Numbered from the stretch's first letter, positions 18,981 through 25,178 are shown. The stretch is DNA of 27,431 bases from an uncultured archaeon (GCA_937890045.1 CALBXV010000316.1:1-27431), one strand, 5' to 3'. A program made the numbers and translations. The notes: generated from the letters alone by a model not told the origin.

Positions 18981-19318
18981 AACGGAACCTCCCTTTTAGG
19001 TGGTGTTGAGCCAAGTATCATTTTTTCGTACTTAGCAATCTTATCTTTATTCTTTAGATGATTTTGACACATTTTATTTAGAAAAGCAAATCCTTTCCCT
19101 TGATACACGTATGGATTAGCTAGATATTGCTCACAGCACCATATAACTACTCCATCTGGTATGTCTTGTACTTCCTTTAAAAACCATCTACCATATCCTC
19201 TATTTTCAGAAGGAATGGTTTCTACTATCTTAGCAATAGCATGTCGTAGGATTTTTCTGGCACCTTTGCTTCTTTTAGCTAATAAATCCCGAGTTCTAAC
19301 TGTTCTGGGCTTTTCCAT
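18977..19318 (-). CDS. Hypothetical protein (113 aa)
   Basis: No family is recognised. The first 30 residues are strongly basic (RTRDLLAKRSKGARKILRH), followed by a mixed region with aromatic residues (GRWFLKEVQDIPD) and a conserved-looking segment ANPYVYQGKGFAFLNKM near 82-98. The basic N-terminus would suit nucleic acid binding. The start lies 23 bases inside the upstream gene, with a GAGAAG sequence about 11 bases before the ATG, and the stop overlaps the DUF932 start. A helicase loader or replication accessory role is possible because the helicase gene is three genes downstream, but no motif proves it. Confidence 0.7.
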   Translation of the reverse strand: MEKPRTVRTRDLLAKRSKGARKILRHAIAKIVETIPSENRGYGRWFLKEVQDIPDGVVIWCCEQYLANPYVYQGKGFAFLNKMCQNHLKNKDKIAKYEKMILGSTPPKREVPL

Positions 19319-19571
19319 TATATTTTAACTTCTCTTTGATATAAATACCAAAAGTCTCAGCGTGGTTTAATGGAACATCGTTTTGGGTGCCAGGTTTATA
19401 TTCCATATTAAGTTTTGTATATAGTTTCTTTCTATCACTATGCCTACCACGAAGAACTAAGTAATACCTCTGGCTATTCAATTTCTTCTTAACAGCCTTA
19501 ATAAATACCCTACCCAGAATATTATTTTTCACTTTAAAGGTATAAACGGGCGCATTTGTCCTTTTACTCAC
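19296..19571 (-). CDS. Basic hypothetical protein, GTG start (91 aa)
   Basis: The start is a GTG at 19571 with AAGGAG seven bases upstream, the only non-ATG start that I am confident about here. The protein is highly basic (segments RVFIKAVKKKLNSQRYY and RGRHSDRKKLYTK) and has no Cys pairs. It might bind nucleic acid or act against a host protein; nothing more can be said. Its 3' end overlaps the next gene by 23 bases. It is preceded by about 150 noncoding bases. Confidence 0.68.
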   Translation of the reverse strand: MSKRTNAPVYTFKVKNNILGRVFIKAVKKKLNSQRYYLVLRGRHSDRKKLYTKLNMEYKPGTQNDVPLNHAETFGIYIKEKLKYNGKAQNS

Positions 19572-19719
19572 TTTCTACTCCTTTTTTTATGTTTTTTGAA
19601 AAAACGGACTGTTTAAAGGTGGTTTTAAGACACTTTCTCGCTATCATGCGATATAAGTATCCACTATAAATCGAGGTATCCCCAGAATTGCTCCTAGATA
19701 TGATTTCTCAACTTTTTCC
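19572..19719 (-). other. Noncoding gap with weak inverted repeats
   Basis: No convincing gene is found in these 148 bases. On the minus strand GACTGT near the upstream end can pair with ACAGTC near the downstream end, and a small hairpin TCGC-ATGATA-GCGA and a perfect GTTTTTT/AAAAAAC inverted repeat are also present. A 27-codon frame starting ATGATAGCG ends in TAA overlapping the GTG start of the next gene, but has no ribosome site. It could be a leader or simply spacer. Confidence 0.35.
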
Positions 19720-20010
19720 CTAATCACAGTCATCTCCCTTACATCCAGCTACAAAAGTCCCTTGGGCCTTTGCAATTTCATCTGCAACTGACATGGAGCC
19801 TCTTTCTTCAGCTTGATTCTTCACATTGTTTAATTTCTTTTGCTCACTAAACTCATGGGATATATCAATTAACTGTTTTCTAAGCATTTTGTATGGAATT
19901 TTCCATTCAAAGTCTATTGGCAGAATAATTGTCTTTAATGCTGTTAAAGCATTGATTAATAATTTCACCTCGCTTTGGGTGAATCTAATTTGTACTATTG
20001 GTTCTTCCAT
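19720..20010 (-). CDS. Hypothetical protein with Cys/Asp C-terminus (96 aa)
   Basis: AGGAGG lies six bases before the ATG at 20010. Residues 8-55 look helical (FTQSEVKLLINALTALKTI), then a Lys/Glu/Gln-rich helix follows. The C-terminus GCKGDDCD has two Cys separated by four residues and ends acidic, an unusual tail. No family is recognised. The segment upstream contains a tract that can pair with the ribosome site, so translation may be regulated at the RNA level. Confidence 0.7.
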   Translation of the reverse strand: MEEPIVQIRFTQSEVKLLINALTALKTIILPIDFEWKIPYKMLRKQLIDISHEFSEQKKLNNVKNQAEERGSMSVADEIAKAQGTFVAGCKGDDCD

Positions 20011-20015
20011 GTGTA

Positions 20016-20101
20016 CCTCCTGTTAAAATTAATGAGGGTGACCTACAGGGAGGAGGAGAACTCCAGATAAGGAAGTACGAAGGAAGGAGTAGACCACCCT
20101 C
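20016..20101 (-). promoter_or_regulatory. Candidate RNA switch over the ribosome site of the 96-aa gene
   Basis: On the minus strand GAGGGTG (20101-20095) pairs with CACCCTC (20040-20034), continued after a two-base mismatch by CTAC with GTAG. Inside lies a pyrimidine-rich strand with CTCCTCCTCC. Its part CCTCCCTGT (20053-20045) can pair, with one bulged C, to ACAGGAGG (20023-20016), which is the ribosome site of the next gene. This pairing competes with the inner part of the closing stem. The pairings are seen in the sequence; the regulatory role is inference. Confidence 0.4.
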
Positions 20102-20109
20102 TCCTCAAT

Positions 20110-20382
20110 TTACTTTTTTTCCTTAAATATATCAAGCTGTGATTCATTGTCAGGCTTGAACTTGAAGTCAATTAACTCATAAGTAGTATTATCCCATTTA
20201 GATTTAAACTTTCTTCTATGGAATTGAAACCCATTATCTTTAGTTAACTGGCCTAAAGGAATTGTCATTACTTTGCCTTCGTACTCTATTTCAAGGTCCT
20301 CTTTTTTGACCCTGCATGATTTAACCATGTAATCTCTTACAGATACACAGCCATTATACATTTTCTTTGCTTTGTATCTCAT
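20110..20382 (-). CDS. Hypothetical protein (90 aa)
   Basis: The ATG at 20382 has AGGAG at a spacing of six bases. The sequence is basic and beta-rich in appearance (DLEIEYEGKVMTIPLGQL, then FQFHRRKFKSKW), ending with an acidic/basic tail. Two isolated Cys (residues 12 and 23) do not form a metal site. The family is unknown. A beta-barrel nucleic acid or protein-binding fold is possible from the alternating pattern, but this is a guess. Noncoding, hairpin-rich regions lie on both sides. Confidence 0.7.
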   Translation of the reverse strand: MRYKAKKMYNGCVSVRDYMVKSCRVKKEDLEIEYEGKVMTIPLGQLTKDNGFQFHRRKFKSKWDNTTYELIDFKFKPDNESQLDIFKEKK

Positions 20383-20387
20383 AATAT

Positions 20388-20476
20388 CTCCTAATTTAAT
20401 AAGGAGCCCGCTGGTATCCCTGCATCTACTATTCCAGCTTTTATGCTCGAGCTATAGGTACTAACTGGGCTCCTTA
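20388..20476 (-). promoter_or_regulatory. Candidate RNA switch with 10-bp closing stem before the 90-aa gene
   Basis: On the minus strand TAAGGAGCCC (20476-20467) pairs perfectly with GGGCTCCTTA (20409-20400), enclosing 57 bases that include an inner GCTGG/CCAGC stem. The 3' arm contains CTCCT, which can instead form a five-base-pair local hairpin with AGGAG (20392-20388), the ribosome site of the next gene. The 5' arm is a copy of that ribosome site. The two foldings exclude each other, as in a riboswitch-like control. No known riboswitch consensus is recognised, and there is no T-loop consensus, so it is not a tRNA. Confidence 0.45.
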
Positions 20477-20764
20477 ATTTAACACTTAATAGGACTCTAG
20501 ATTTATTACGGCAACTACCTATTAGAGGTGTTAATGAAGTGTGTACGGGATTTCTGCCAGCTCCGTACTAAAGAAATAGACTCTATTAATAGCATGGACA
20601 TATCACCACTTCAAATTTTTAAAGGGACTTGGCAAGGCGTTTCGGAACTCAAGAGGTATGGTGGCCACAAGTTACGATCTGGTCGCAGATGTATAGATTT
20701 GATTAGCCTGCAGGTCATCTATTCTATTCCATCTCCCAAGTCCCTTCATTCCCACGAAGTAGGG
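20477..20764 (-). other. Noncoding region with 11-bp closing stem and hairpin, possible structured RNA
   Basis: Together with the stem element next to it this makes 382 bases without a supported gene. AAGGGACTTGG (20622-20632) and CCAAGTCCCTT (20736-20746) are perfect inverted copies closing about 103 bases. A second hairpin has six-base-pair arms GTACGG (20543-20548) and CCGTAC (20563-20568). A 28-codon minus-strand frame at 20601-20515 (MSMLLIES...) has only a weak ribosome site. A 91-codon plus-strand frame begins with GTG and has none. Neither looks real. The stem suggests a folded RNA in the operon transcript or a small RNA. Confidence 0.4.
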
Positions 20765-21403
20765 TTAGAACGGAATGTCTGTGTCCATTTCCTCTTCAGA
20801 TAGCACAGGGCCATCATTCCAAGGGTGAACATTCCAGGCTTTCCATACGAACTTCTTCGATTGTTGGTCTTCGGGTAGATGCTTAGTATCCTTAGTAATA
20901 AAGGAATCCAGCTTCAATTCTACTTGTACTGGTCGTCCAGAAACATCGTCCTTTTCAACCAGAGGAAGCTTTTTGACCATGCGGCCATCTTGCTCGATCT
21001 CTTCAGTTTTGACACCTAGTACATCTAAGAGTTGAAAGTACCTTTTGTTCTTAGATGAGTTCTCAGAACCCGTAAACAAAAAGCAACCTCTTCCTCTATA
21101 TTCCCTGCCAACCACATGATTACAGTTAACCTTCTTAGGCGATCCATCTCCATTCATAACTTTGATACGATCACCATCTGAATCTGTTTTGTAATCATAA
21201 CCATCCATTTCATAGATAGTCTGTTCTAACTCACTGGCCTCTTCAGCAATCTTGTACTTGAGATCAAATACTACTGCTGGTTCACCCCTCACTTGTATTT
21301 CTCTGCTTATTACATCAGAGACATGTGCTGGATAAACACCAGGTTCTACTGGAACAAAATCTCCAGTAGCTGTTGTATCGTAAGTTGCATCTATTGTACG
21401 CAT
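20765..21403 (-). CDS. SSB-like single-stranded DNA-binding protein (212 aa)
   Basis: The C-terminus EEEMDTDIPF (203-212) is the acidic tip with terminal Phe seen in single-stranded DNA-binding proteins, where it recruits replication and recombination partners. The body is beta-rich (PVEPGVYPAHVSDVISREIQ; PAVVFDLKYKIAEE) and has a basic aromatic segment, VVGREYRGRGCFLF, near 95-108, suitable for an OB fold. It fits phage SSB-type proteins, longer than E. coli SSB. AAGGAGTT lies five bases before the ATG. It is grouped with the annealing protein and the nuclease upstream. I cannot assign a precise family (DUF669-like is an alternative), but the tail makes the role likely. Confidence 0.72.
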   Translation of the reverse strand: MRTIDATYDTTATGDFVPVEPGVYPAHVSDVISREIQVRGEPAVVFDLKYKIAEEASELEQTIYEMDGYDYKTDSDGDRIKVMNGDGSPKKVNCNHVVGREYRGRGCFLFTGSENSSKNKRYFQLLDVLGVKTEEIEQDGRMVKKLPLVEKDDVSGRPVQVELKLDSFITKDTKHLPEDQQSKKFVWKAWNVHPWNDGPVLSEEEMDTDIPF

Positions 21404-21412
21404 CTTAACTCC

Positions 21413-21679
21413 TTATTTACTTGATGTTCCGTACTTCTCACACAGAGTATTGAACTCAGTGTTGAAAGATACCTGCTTTTTGGACATAGTAGTACCCTTA
21501 CCACCTCTGTAATAGAGAGTAGGGAATACCCATGAACCATCAGCTGTCTTCATTTTCCAAGACTTGGAACTTCTGCGTGTGCTAATCAGGCCATCTTTCT
21601 CAAGAGTAGTTTTGACCTCATCAGTAATCACACCAGATTTTGTAAGCTTTTCAGCTTGTTCTGTTGTTATGGTACCCAT
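21413..21679 (-). CDS. Small hypothetical protein (88 aa)
   Basis: The start at 21679 (MGTITTEQAEK) is preferred because AAGGAG lies just upstream; an in-frame ATG five codons earlier overlaps the previous stop as ATGA and cannot be ruled out. Residues 1-33 look like a small helical unit (AEKLTKSGVITDEVKTTL), followed by a basic segment with WKMKTADGSWVFPTLYYRGG. No family is recognised. Placement directly before the SSB gene suggests a replication or recombination accessory role. Confidence 0.65.
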   Translation of the reverse strand: MGTITTEQAEKLTKSGVITDEVKTTLEKDGLISTRRSSKSWKMKTADGSWVFPTLYYRGGKGTTMSKKQVSFNTEFNTLCEKYGTSSK

Positions 21680-21690
21680 GTTGTTCTCCT

Positions 21691-21969
21691 TCATGATTTG
21701 TATTCGATTTGTTCACCAGCATCTTCTGCCTGTTGGAAAGTAATATGGTTATGTTCAACCATCTCTTCTTCCATAGTGAACGTGTGAAAGCTAGGATTAA
21801 TAGTTATCTGCTTTGGGAAAGTTTCCTCAGTGCTAAATACCATTATCGGCTTTCCATTCATTAGCTTATACCCAACGAATATTACTTTTTGAAACTCCTT
21901 ACCATCGTTTGTGCCTACTGTATAGACACTCCCTGCTGAAAGAAGGTTATCATCATATGATACACTCAT
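21691..21969 (-). CDS. Small hypothetical protein (92 aa)
   Basis: The sequence alternates beta-strand-like segments (SAGSVYTVGTNDGKEFQKVI; GKPIMVFSTEE; ITINPSFHTFTMEEEM) and ends with acidic residues, suggesting a small beta-sandwich or barrel. No family and no catalytic motif are recognised. Its ATG overlaps the stop of the annealing protein gene (ATGA), with AAAGGA upstream, so it is likely made together with that protein and could be its partner. This is inference from position only. Confidence 0.68.
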   Translation of the reverse strand: MSVSYDDNLLSAGSVYTVGTNDGKEFQKVIFVGYKLMNGKPIMVFSTEETFPKQITINPSFHTFTMEEEMVEHNHITFQQAEDAGEQIEYKS

Positions 21970-22589
21970 TTGTCTGTCCTTTCTAGTTTTGTAATAGAAT
22001 CTTTAAAGTTGTTTATCCTCTTTAATTTTGCAATAGAACCTTTGAAGTTAGATTCATTTATCTCTTCACTGTCCATCTTTGCTATAATTTTACTACTTTC
22101 CTCATCAAAGTCCTTCATCTCAGCTAGCAACATAGTTATTTCCTGATATTGCTCCTTACTTAATGGCTTCGGTGGTGCTGGTAAATCCTCACCTGCATAG
22201 ATATATAATCCAAGACCATGAAGAGCAATTGCTTTTGCTAGACATCTTTGAATAGATGTATTCACTTGAAATGCATTTGGCTCTTCTATGGATTTATTCA
22301 TATGATCCAATACAGGATGAACCTGATGTCTTGCTATACCACCAGACCATACAGTTACTTTTACAAAGCAACCTGCACCTGTTCTCATATATGGAGCAAC
22401 TGTACTTCCTTCTTCATGAAGGTATTCATGTACTTCCCAAGTTGCTTCTGGGTCTACATTTAATAACTCTCTTACAGCCCAAGCCCAACTTAAATAAGTG
22501 AACTTGCCCTTCTTCTCAGTATTTTTAGAAACGTCCTTATGAGACAATTCATCATATATCTCTGTTATCTCTTTTTTATATCCTACCAT
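21966..22589 (-). CDS. DUF1071 single-strand annealing protein (Sak-type recombinase, 207 aa)
   Basis: Residues 27-140 match the DUF1071 family: KGKFTYLSWAWAVREL at 28-43, a beta segment ATWEVHEYL, the core TGAGCFVKVTVWSGG at 70-84, and IQRCLAKAIALHGLGLYIYAGEDLP at 113-137. DUF1071 proteins are grouped with Rad52-like single-strand annealing proteins of phages and promote pairing of complementary strands. AGGAGAAA lies before the ATG. The last 26 residues consist of two diverged copies of a 13-residue unit. It lies next to a PD-(D/E)XK nuclease upstream and an SSB-like protein downstream, the usual partners in phage recombination. The family call is confident; biochemical activity is by homology. 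Confidence 0.85.
   Translation of the reverse strand: MVGYKKEITEIYDELSHKDVSKNTEKKGKFTYLSWAWAVRELLNVDPEATWEVHEYLHEEGSTVAPYMRTGAGCFVKVTVWSGGIARHQVHPVLDHMNKSIEEPNAFQVNTSIQRCLAKAIALHGLGLYIYAGEDLPAPPKPLSKEQYQEITMLLAEMKDFDEESSKIIAKMDSEEINESNFKGSIAKLKRINNFKDSITKLERTDK
21969..22046 (-). repeat. Tandem 39-bp duplication at the end of the annealing protein gene
   Basis: Two adjacent 39-base units encode FKGSIAKLKRINN (residues 182-194) and FKDSITKLERTDK (195-207). They differ at several positions but stay in frame. The likely cause is an old in-frame duplication that lengthened the basic tail of the protein. Confidence 0.65.
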
Positions 22590-22630
22590 AATTTCTCCTA
22601 ATTTGGGGGACTATAGGGGGTTATAGGCCC

Positions 22631-23389
22631 TTATTTCTTAAATGGACTGTCACAATGTTTTGCAAATTGACAGTACTTACATTCCCATTCTTGCACAGGA
22701 ACTCCTGGTGTAATGCCAGGCTTTAGTTCTTCTGGTTCTATTATATCTTCTAGTGATTCAATCAAATCTGTCCAATATATCATAGCTTCATCTACGAAGT
22801 TTTCATTGATTCGCTTAGTTTTTAATGAACTTGTATCTTTGTTATACCATATCAAATTCATCTCGACATCATCTACTTCATAGTCGTTAGCAAGACCCAT
22901 GGCATATGTTCCAAGCTGTAACTCATAATTTACACTTGGATTAGGGTCTCTATTCTTCATATGTCCAAACTGTTTCTTCCACTTGAAACTATGTACAGTT
23001 TTAATATCCCATAAATATGCTTTAGACTCTTCATGATCTATCAATGCCATATCAAGATGACCTACCACTTTTAGAACAGGTAGATTTATTTGATATTCAG
23101 TAATCCATTCAGACTTTTCTGGGCTAATATCATCTAAATAGCCCAGCTTCTTTAAACTAGTAATTGCATTTTCAAAATCAGCATGAACTATGGTGCCAAG
23201 TCGCAAGAGTCTATTAACTCTTTTATCTGGAGGTGTTGGTTCATATTTGTTGGCACGATACCATTGTTTACGATAACACTGTCCAGCCGAACTGGCACCA
23301 AACCAGTCTTCAACTCCTTTATATCTGAGCTGAATCTTCTTACTTTCCTGTTGAAGGAATGATTCATAGATTGACTCTATATCTATCAT
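22631..23389 (-). CDS. Cas4/RecB-like PD-(D/E)XK nuclease with probable Fe-S cluster (252 aa)
   Basis: Motifs of the PD-(D/E)XK exonuclease superfamily are in order: H69 in TIVHADFE, GHLDM at 110-114 with D113, DIKT at 128-131 with D128 and K130, and ELQLGTYAMGL (156-166) with Q158. One Cys at 38 (AGQCYRKQWYR) and three at 237, 240 and 246 (WECKYCQFAKHC) follow the pattern of the iron-sulphur cluster in Cas4 and AddB-type nucleases. The enzyme probably resects DNA ends to give single strands for the annealing protein encoded next. AAGGAG lies seven bases before the ATG. No CRISPR array or cas1 is nearby, so it is a phage recombination nuclease rather than an adaptation gene. Confidence 0.88.
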   Translation of the reverse strand: MIDIESIYESFLQQESKKIQLRYKGVEDWFGASSAGQCYRKQWYRANKYEPTPPDKRVNRLLRLGTIVHADFENAITSLKKLGYLDDISPEKSEWITEYQINLPVLKVVGHLDMALIDHEESKAYLWDIKTVHSFKWKKQFGHMKNRDPNPSVNYELQLGTYAMGLANDYEVDDVEMNLIWYNKDTSSLKTKRINENFVDEAMIYWTDLIESLEDIIEPEELKPGITPGVPVQEWECKYCQFAKHCDSPFKK

Positions 23390-23395
23390 TATATA

Positions 23396-23435
23396 CTCCT
23401 TATCTAGTCCTTAATCTACTATTCCCTGAGGAGGA
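23396..23435 (-). promoter_or_regulatory. CU-rich tract complementary to the nuclease gene ribosome site
   Basis: Right after the stop of the ParB-fold gene, the minus strand reads TCCTCCTC (23435-23428), able to pair with the AGGAG (23400-23396) that starts translation of the nuclease gene. The pairing would give a short hairpin with about 28 bases between arms. Control by sequestration is speculative, as CU-rich tracts are short and may be chance. Confidence 0.25.
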
Positions 23436-23437
23436 AA

Positions 23438-24202
23438 TCAAGTAAATCTGATCCTTCTTGGGGATGATACTTTCCAATTATAGAACTCTTCTAAAAGTTC
23501 TATGTACATTTCAGTACTAGGACATTTAACAAGCATACGACTTACAGTTCCAATCTTATCTTGCATTTGTTTATGGTCATACCGCTTATGTGTATATAAT
23601 GTGAAGAAGGCTACTACAAAATTCCTATGCCAGTAATGGCTTGGGATAATTTGTCTATCATTATATGTAGAAAAGTCTCTTAGGTCTGTTGCGAATTTAT
23701 CAGACCACTCAAGATTTACTAAATCATGAATAGTTAATTCACCATTCTGAAACTTATCCATAGTTGCTGTCTGTCTGCTACCACATAGTATTATCATAGC
23801 TGTAGAAGGTGACAGTTTAGGAATTGACTCCATATAGTCACTGAATATCTTATATGCAGTATATTTCTTCTGGCCATCGTTGAACAGACTTATATAAGCA
23901 TGTAGATAATCCTTCATAGTCCACTTCTTCTGGAAACTATTAGCTTTTGGGACATCATCAATCGTAAGTCTATCAGAGATTTTGTAATACACAGTTCTAC
24001 CTTCTTCCTTACAAGCGAAGTACCGCGTTTGCCCTTCAAGAATATTCATATCATCATCAACTATTATTGGATAATCAATACAAAGATTCTTATTGTTCTT
24101 CATATCCTTTCTTAATGAGTTGATTGCGTTCTTTCCGACCTCTCTATTGAAGTCTATTATATGAAATAAATCATAATCTATTGTTTTCTGTATCTGGTTC
24201 AT
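23438..24202 (-). CDS. ParB-fold (ParB/sulfiredoxin-like) protein (254 aa)
   Basis: Residues 12-75 fit the ParB N-terminal domain: FNR at 18-20, YPIIVDDDMNILEGQTRYFACKEEG (44-68), in which EGQTR (56-60) aligns to the DGHHR-type nucleotide-binding motif of ParB. The rest (80-254) is helical, with no clear helix-turn-helix like that of plasmid ParB. Phage ParB-like proteins have been linked to DNA binding, nuclease or CTPase functions; which applies here is not visible. No parA is present in the window, so plasmid-like partition is not supported. The start overlaps the stop of the preceding gene (ATGA), with GAGAGGAT upstream. Confidence 0.78.
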   Translation of the reverse strand: MNQIQKTIDYDLFHIIDFNREVGKNAINSLRKDMKNNKNLCIDYPIIVDDDMNILEGQTRYFACKEEGRTVYYKISDRLTIDDVPKANSFQKKWTMKDYLHAYISLFNDGQKKYTAYKIFSDYMESIPKLSPSTAMIILCGSRQTATMDKFQNGELTIHDLVNLEWSDKFATDLRDFSTYNDRQIIPSHYWHRNFVVAFFTLYTHKRYDHKQMQDKIGTVSRMLVKCPSTEMYIELLEEFYNWKVSSPRRIRFT

Positions 24203-24576
24203 ACGTTACTATCCTCTCTATGTTCTTTGTTAATTGCATCTTGAATATCTAACCAATCTGCATAGTGTACATTTGCTTCTTCAAAAGCCTCCATAATTGT
24301 CATCTTTGACCCATTATTGTTCTTTGCCCTCTCATAAATATAACAGGCAGCATCACTTTTAGGATCATCACTTTCTTTGAATATTAAATCCATTTCTGAA
24401 AAGAATCCCATTTCATTTTTCTCCTTATCAGTTACTGTTTCTCCCATCAATACTCTAGCTTGAGCTAAAGAACCTATTTGGTGTCTTCCTTCATCATCAA
24501 TACCCATTATAGCAAACCACTCAGGGTCTTCTATAACTTCCTGACTCTCAGGCCATCGTTTTACTTCTAATATCAT
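24199..24576 (-). CDS. Hypothetical protein (125 aa)
   Basis: The sequence is acidic, with many Glu, Asp and Met residues. A short segment PEWFAIMGIDDEGRHQIGSL (residues 18-37) looks like a small beta domain, followed by helices to the end. No family is recognised. GGAGAA lies seven bases before the ATG, which overlaps the stop of the small gene upstream. The stop overlaps the start of the ParB-fold gene. It may be a partner of that protein, but only position says so. Confidence 0.7.
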   Translation of the reverse strand: MILEVKRWPESQEVIEDPEWFAIMGIDDEGRHQIGSLAQARVLMGETVTDKEKNEMGFFSEMDLIFKESDDPKSDAACYIYERAKNNNGSKMTIMEAFEEANVHYADWLDIQDAINKEHREDSNV

Positions 24577-24722
24577 TTTGTTTTCTCCGATACTTCCTCT
24601 ATAAGTTTCAAAAAACCTATCTTTGTTAGAACACTGTGTTCGTCATAGTGCTTTAATATATATGACATTAGCTTAACACAGCGATCTCTATACTGTTTCA
24701 TACCCTTGATTTCTTCTTTCAT
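24573..24722 (-). CDS. Small helical protein (49 aa)
   Basis: This short frame fits exactly between two genes: its ATG at 24722 overlaps the upstream stop (ATGA) and its TGA overlaps the next ATG. Without it there would be a gap of about 140 bases in an otherwise gapless operon. The protein (MKEEIKGMKQYRDRC...) is basic and helical with one Cys and no recognised family. GAGG lies 13 bases upstream, weak, so translation probably depends on coupling. Confidence 0.6.
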   Translation of the reverse strand: MKEEIKGMKQYRDRCVKLMSYILKHYDEHSVLTKIGFLKLIEEVSEKTK

Positions 24723-24925
24723 GACAGTTTATCAACCTCTTGTTGTAAGAATTGTATAATAGTTTTACCTACTCCAAACTTGCCTTCATTCTTTATTTTC
24801 TCTTTCATTATGATTCTATACATATAGTCTCTAATAATTTCCTTATCAGCTCGCTTCTTTTTAACAGGAGTCTGATACATCTCATTGTATATTATATCAC
24901 ACCCAGGCTTATCGCACTTTTTCAT
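24719..24925 (-). CDS. Small Cys-pair protein (68 aa)
   Basis: The ATG at 24925 is chosen over a GTG one codon earlier; GGAG lies nine bases before it. C4 and C9 at the N-terminus (MKKCDKPGCDIIYNEMYQ) could hold half of a metal site; the rest is a basic helix (PVKKKRADKEIIRDYMYRI). It overlaps the end of the upstream zinc protein gene by 17 bases. Function is unknown. A transcription or translation modulator is conceivable given the basic helices. Confidence 0.6.
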   Translation of the reverse strand: MKKCDKPGCDIIYNEMYQTPVKKKRADKEIIRDYMYRIIMKEKIKNEGKFGVGKTIIQFLQQEVDKLS

Positions 24926-25178
24926 CACCTATATCTCCTTTAGTATAACCATAATTACAACCTAGAAAGTCGCTGACTATCATTTCAGAGTATCCACAAT
25001 CTTTCTGACACATATATCCAGGTGTTGACTCATCTGAGCTGGCATCTCCAAACTCAGCCGCCATAAGACTGCTACCACATTTAGGGCAACTTCTTACACC
25101 CCATACTTCGTTTATTTGGTCATGTTCATACATATAGTCAGCGTCTATTCCTGTATCACCACCAAACTTAGCCATCAT
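24909..25178 (-). CDS. Zinc-ribbon-type protein (89 aa)
   Basis: CPKC at residues 31-34, followed by C57 and C61 (MCQKDCGYSE), makes a plausible four-Cys zinc ribbon in residues 30-65. A fifth Cys is at 74. The acidic loop between pairs (FGDASSDESTPGY) is typical of phage zinc-ribbon proteins resembling ribbon domains of transcription factors. AAGGAG precedes a double ATG; the first at 25178 is used, the second at 25175 is equally possible. It overlaps its neighbours on both sides by some 11-17 bases. It may bind DNA, RNA or RNA polymerase, but no partner can be named. Confidence 0.68.
   Translation of the reverse strand: MMAKFGGDTGIDADYMYEHDQINEVWGVRSCPKCGSSLMAAEFGDASSDESTPGYMCQKDCGYSEMIVSDFLGCNYGYTKGDIGDEKVR

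Noticed and set aside
20400..20476. tRNA-like element: about 76 bases closed by a long acceptor-like stem.
   Set aside because: No T-loop consensus (GTTCRANY), no proper D-arm or anticodon arm on either strand, and the stem is longer than seven pairs.
20528..20803. Plus-strand 91-codon frame beginning GTG.
   Set aside because: It has no ribosome site, opposes the operon, overlaps the end of the SSB-like gene and lies over inverted repeats.
22631..23389. CRISPR adaptation gene cas4.
   Set aside because: The fold and Cys pattern fit Cas4-like nucleases, but no cas1, cas2 or repeat-spacer array exists in the window, and the neighbours are phage recombination genes.
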